Assembly: GCA_963742715.1 (NCBI GenBank)
Contig: CAVUMR010000003.1
Coordinates: 1,054,001-1,118,000, forward strand
Direction: 5' to 3'
From: CAVUMR01 sp963742715
Lineage (GTDB): Bacteria; Actinomycetota; Actinomycetes; Mycobacteriales; Micromonosporaceae
DNA length: 64,000 bases
This document shows positions 61,425 to 64,000 of the stretch, piece after piece. The notes under the pieces are model-generated. The model saw nothing but the letters and a program-made list of their open reading frames with translations, was not told where the DNA came from and did no database searches. The translations under genes and the position numbers were made by a program. Within the stretch, counting starts at the first letter, position 1. Each line of letters starts with the position of its first letter.

Positions 61425-62615
61425 GTGACCACCGAGGAGCGCCGGGCGCTGACCGTCGGGCTGGGCTCCGGCGCGGAACAGTTCGCCGAACTCGGTACCG
61501 AGGTCTCCGGTGGGCTCGACACCGCCGACATGGTGCTCAACATCGGCCCGCAGCACCCCTCCACGCACGGCGTACTCCGGCTGAAACTGGTCCTCGACGG
61601 TGAGCGGGTGGCCAGCGTCGACCCCGTCATCGGGTACATGCACCGCGGCGCCGAGAAGCTGTTCGAGGTACGCGACTACCGGCAGATCATCGTGCTGGCC
61701 AACCGGCACGACTGGCTGTCCGCCTTCTCCAACGAGCTGGGCGTGGTACTCGCGGTCGAGCGGCTGATGGGCATGGAGGTACCCGAGCGGGCGATCTGGC
61801 TGCGTACCGCCATGGCCGAGCTGAACCGGGCGCTCAACCACCTGATGTTCCTCGGCTCGTACCCGCTGGAGATCGGCGCGATCACGCCGGTGTTCTACGC
61901 GTTCCGGGAGCGCGAGACGCTCCAGGCGGTGATGGAGGAAGCCACCGGCGGCCGGATGCACTACATGTTCAACCGGGTCGGCGGGGTCAAGGAGGAGGTA
62001 CCGGCCGGCTGGACCGGTCGGGCCCGGCAGGCCATCGGTGAGGTGCGGCGACGACTCCCGGATCTGGACAACCTGATCCGGCGCAACGAGATCTTCCTGG
62101 CCCGTACCAAGGGAGTCGGCGTACTGACTCCCGAGGCAGCCGCGGCGTACGGGGTGTCCGGCCCGGTCGCGCGCGCCTCCGGACTCGACTTCGACCTGCG
62201 CCGGGACGAGCCGTATCTCGCGTACGACCAGCTCACCGTGCCGGTCGTCACCCGTACCACCGGGGACTGCCACGCCCGGTTCGAGTGCCTGCTCGATCAG
62301 GTGTACGTCTCCCTAGACCTGGCCGAACAGTGCCTGGAGGTACTCGACCGCACCCGCGGGCCGGTGAACGTACGACTGCCGAAGATCGTCAAGGCGCCGG
62401 AGGGCCACACGTACGCGTGGACCGAGAACCCGCTCGGCATCAACGGCTACTACCTGGTGTCCCGCGGCGAGAAGACGCCCTGGCGGATGAAGCTGCGTAC
62501 CGCCTCGTACGCGAACGTGCAGGCGCTCTGCACCCTCATGCCAGGCTGCCTGGTACCGGACATGATCGCGATTCTCGGCTCGATGTTCTTCGTCGTCGGC
62601 GACATCGACAAGTAG
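61425..62615 (+). CDS. nuoD: Stand-alone NADH-quinone oxidoreductase subunit D (49-kDa type)
   Basis: 396 aa, complete (MVLNIGPQHPSTHGVLRL to AILGSMFFVVGDIDK). NuoD lines the quinone chamber of complex I. Gap-free alignment to bovine NDUFS2 keeps His59 (here His48) and Arg85 in the HRG motif (Arg74), but Tyr108 is Trp97 (ANRHDWLSAF) and Asp160 is Glu149 (SYPLEIGAITP). No other nuo gene is near. Streptomyces-like genomes carry similar extra NuoD copies (from memory). The GTG at 61425 follows CAGGAT by 6 nt; the open frame upstream to 61104 is rejected. Confidence 0.92.
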   Translation: MTTEERRALTVGLGSGAEQFAELGTEVSGGLDTADMVLNIGPQHPSTHGVLRLKLVLDGERVASVDPVIGYMHRGAEKLFEVRDYRQIIVLANRHDWLSAFSNELGVVLAVERLMGMEVPERAIWLRTAMAELNRALNHLMFLGSYPLEIGAITPVFYAFRERETLQAVMEEATGGRMHYMFNRVGGVKEEVPAGWTGRARQAIGEVRRRLPDLDNLIRRNEIFLARTKGVGVLTPEAAAAYGVSGPVARASGLDFDLRRDEPYLAYDQLTVPVVTRTTGDCHARFECLLDQVYVSLDLAEQCLEVLDRTRGPVNVRLPKIVKAPEGHTYAWTENPLGINGYYLVSRGEKTPWRMKLRTASYANVQALCTLMPGCLVPDMIAILGSMFFVVGDIDK

Positions 62616-62638
62616 CGCCGGTCTCCCCCGGCTTCGCC

Positions 62639-62672
62639 AGAGCGGCTGCACCAGAGCGGCTGCACCAGAGCG
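62639..62672. repeat. 14-bp tandem repeat between nuoD and the Tyr-rich gene
   Basis: AGAGCGGCTGCACC at 62639 and 62653, plus a partial third copy, in the 80-bp gap between two convergent stops. Confidence 0.8.
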
Positions 62673-62695
62673 CGGCTGGCGCCGAGCGGGGCGCG

Positions 62696-64000
62696 CTAGT
62701 AGGTGCGGTAACCCGGTGCGCTGTCGTACGACTCCGGCTCGGCGTGCCGGGAATGCCGGCTGCGCTGGCCGTACCCGCTGGACTCGTACGTCGTGTTCTG
62801 CTCGCCCGCCCGGCTCCAACCCTCCACCGCCGGCTCCTCCGGCTGGTAGGACGACCACCGCTGCTGGTCCCCGTAGGAGGCGCTGGGCAGCGCCAGTTGC
62901 TGCCGGCCACTGGCCGATCCGCTCGGCGGGGCACTGGTCGACGCGATCGCCGAGCCGTTCGAGTACGCCGAGCCGCCGGTCGCGCCGCCGTACGTCGAGC
63001 CGCCGGTCGCGCCGGCACCCTCGGTGCGGTCGGCGTGCCGGCCGCTGTACCCCGCGCCGCCGCCGTAGCCACCGGCGGGCTCGTCCCGGCGGTAGCTCGG
63101 CTCGCTGTACCGCTCGGCCCGGTCGGCGCCGTGCCGGCCACCGCCGGGGGACGCGGGTTCGCCGCGCAGGTCCGACCACGGGTCGGCGCTACGGGACGGG
63201 GCCGACCGCAGGTCGGCGAAGCTGTCTTCCTCGTACAGGTCGTCGTCGTCGCGAGCCCGCCGGGACCGTCGCCCGCCCCGGGTGTCCGGCTCGGGCTTGA
63301 AGCCGATGCTGGTCGGCTCGTCGTACGAGCGCTGCCCGCCCGGGTACTGGGACCAGCCACCGGTGCCGGTGGTCTCCGGCTGTCGACGCGACCGGGCCGG
63401 CGACTCGAGGGTCGCCCGTACCGGCAGCGGCCGGTCGTCCTGCTCGGCGGACACCCCGCCGTACACGGTTCCCGATGCGTCGTGCTCGGCCGGGGCGCGG
63501 TGCCGGCGGGGCAGGTTCTGGTCGGCGGCCGCCGTCACGTGGGTGGTCTGCCGGGTGGTCACCTGCACGGTCTCGGTGTGCCGCACGACCCCGCCGCTGA
63601 AGCCGCGGTACGCCCCGCTCGCCGAGGCGTCGGCCGGTGGCGCGCTGTACTGCCGGTACGCACCACTCGCGGACACGTTGGCCGGTGGCGCGCTGTACTG
63701 CCGGTACGCGCCGCTGACCGGGGCGTTCGCTGGCGGGGCACTGTACTGCTGGTACGCACCACTGACGGGGGCGTTGGCTGGTGGGGCGCTGTACTGCTGG
63801 TACGCCCCGCTCGGGGATGGGCTGGCCACCGCGGCCGGAGCGGTCGCGGCCCGGGGCCGGCCGCCGTTGGACTCCCCGGCGGGTCGCCCGCCCGCGCCGT
63901 TCGCGGCCCGGCGGGGGCCGGCACCCGCGGGGTTCGCCGCTGCCCGGGCACCGGCCGCCTTGCCGGGGCTCGGTGCGGGTCCACGGGTACGAATGTTCGC
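62696..64000 (-). CDS. Tyr/Ser/Pro/Gly-rich repeat protein (5' end beyond window)
   Basis: At least 435 codons, open at the right edge. No known domain. The distal part of the visible sequence is Ala/Gly/Arg-rich; next come four or five 16-residue repeats (SGAYQQYSAPPANAPV type, 48-bp period, about 63600-63830); then a charged stretch (RSRRARDDDDLYEEDSFADL) and a Tyr/Gly/Ser-rich C-terminus ending PGYRTY. There are no membrane helices in the visible part. It is probably disordered; it may be the tail of a larger protein, such as a membrane or cell-wall protein whose folded domain lies outside the window. Confidence 0.7.
   Translation of the reverse strand, partial: ANIRTRGPAPSPGKAAGARAAANPAGAGPRRAANGAGGRPAGESNGGRPRAATAPAAVASPSPSGAYQQYSAPPANAPVSGAYQQYSAPPANAPVSGAYRQYSAPPANVSASGAYRQYSAPPADASASGAYRGFSGGVVRHTETVQVTTRQTTHVTAAADQNLPRRHRAPAEHDASGTVYGGVSAEQDDRPLPVRATLESPARSRRQPETTGTGGWSQYPGGQRSYDEPTSIGFKPEPDTRGGRRSRRARDDDDLYEEDSFADLRSAPSRSADPWSDLRGEPASPGGGRHGADRAERYSEPSYRRDEPAGGYGGGAGYSGRHADRTEGAGATGGSTYGGATGGSAYSNGSAIASTSAPPSGSASGRQQLALPSASYGDQQRWSSYQPEEPAVEGWSRAGEQNTTYESSGYGQRSRHSRHAEPESYDSAPGYRTY

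Overview
The window is high-GC DNA (GC-rich third codon positions, many GTG starts) that reads as an actinomycete chromosome. Lsr2, CarD/CdnL, ClpC, DisA and the start-stop overlapping operons support this. A Micromonosporaceae-type bacterium is my best guess but is inference. From about 31 to 60 kb the gene order (ispF-ispD-carD, an LpqE-like lipoprotein, radA, disA, mutY, clpC, lsr2, lysS, coaX, panD, panC, DUF2520) resembles, from memory, the Mycobacterium tuberculosis Rv3579c-Rv3603c block. The cysS-rlmB pair that belongs beside ispF lies about 27 kb away at 2.6-5.2 kb.

Layout. 1-2.3 kb: Hsp70-like ATPase joined through a membrane segment to a beta-propeller, cut by the window edge. 2.6-5.2 kb: rlmB and cysS, both peppered with frameshifts. 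5.3-8.4 kb: IclR regulator and a transketolase/PDH-E1-like enzyme. 8.6-14.4 kb: NarL-type two-component pair, DUF1023 hydrolase, acyltransferase interrupted by an in-frame UGA, fumC. 14.5-17.5 kb: orphan RHH protein and an FtsX permease with a lipoprotein adaptor. 17.8-31 kb: iron-sulfur fumarase and tyrosine/homogentisate catabolism (Lrp regulator, hppD, aromatic aminotransferase, fumarylacetoacetase with a conserved partner, hmgA), mixed with two RDD membrane proteins, a GH1 beta-glucosidase and a diguanylate cyclase. 31-34.3 kb: PPOX and TPR proteins, ispF, ispD, carD. 34.7-39.4 kb: a thioredoxin-like membrane protein and a small cluster of type III PKS, acyl-CoA dehydrogenase-like protein, methyltransferase and a divergent UbiA prenyltransferase. 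39.5-51.3 kb: lipoprotein, radA, disA, lipoprotein, mutY, clpC, lsr2, lysS. 51.6-59.4 kb: a methyltransferase, then a tightly overlapping minus-strand operon for CoA and NAD synthesis (DUF2520, panC, panD, septum-formation-like protein, nadB, nadC, coaX). 59.6-64 kb: MidA/NDUFAF7-type methyltransferase, a membrane protein, a stand-alone nuoD, and the 3' part of a Tyr/Ser-rich repeat protein.

How the genes fit together. Tyrosine would pass through the aminotransferase (pat), HppD, HmgA and FAH to fumarate and acetoacetate, and two unrelated fumarases are encoded close by. Two divergent control regions in this pathway carry clean inverted repeats: 20016-20055 between lrp and hppD, and 29743-29767 between the FAH operon and hmgA. 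In the second, the repeat covers the -35 box of a probable leaderless promoter. A TANNNT box 6-8 nt before the start codon recurs at many genes, so leaderless transcription looks common here.

Most unusual points: (1) a dense patch of indels confined to cysS-rlmB, two frameshifts in hmgA and one nonsense codon in an acyltransferase; (2) a PanD whose self-cleavage turn departs from the family pattern; (3) an orphan NuoD with Tyr-to-Trp and Asp-to-Glu changes at quinone-site positions, close to a MidA/NDUFAF7 homologue; (4) a phenolic-lipid/quinone-like gene cluster; (5) a 522-nt open extension in frame upstream of disA; (6) tandem minisatellites sitting on or beside stop codons. I saw no tRNA, rRNA, CRISPR array, insertion sequence or phage gene.
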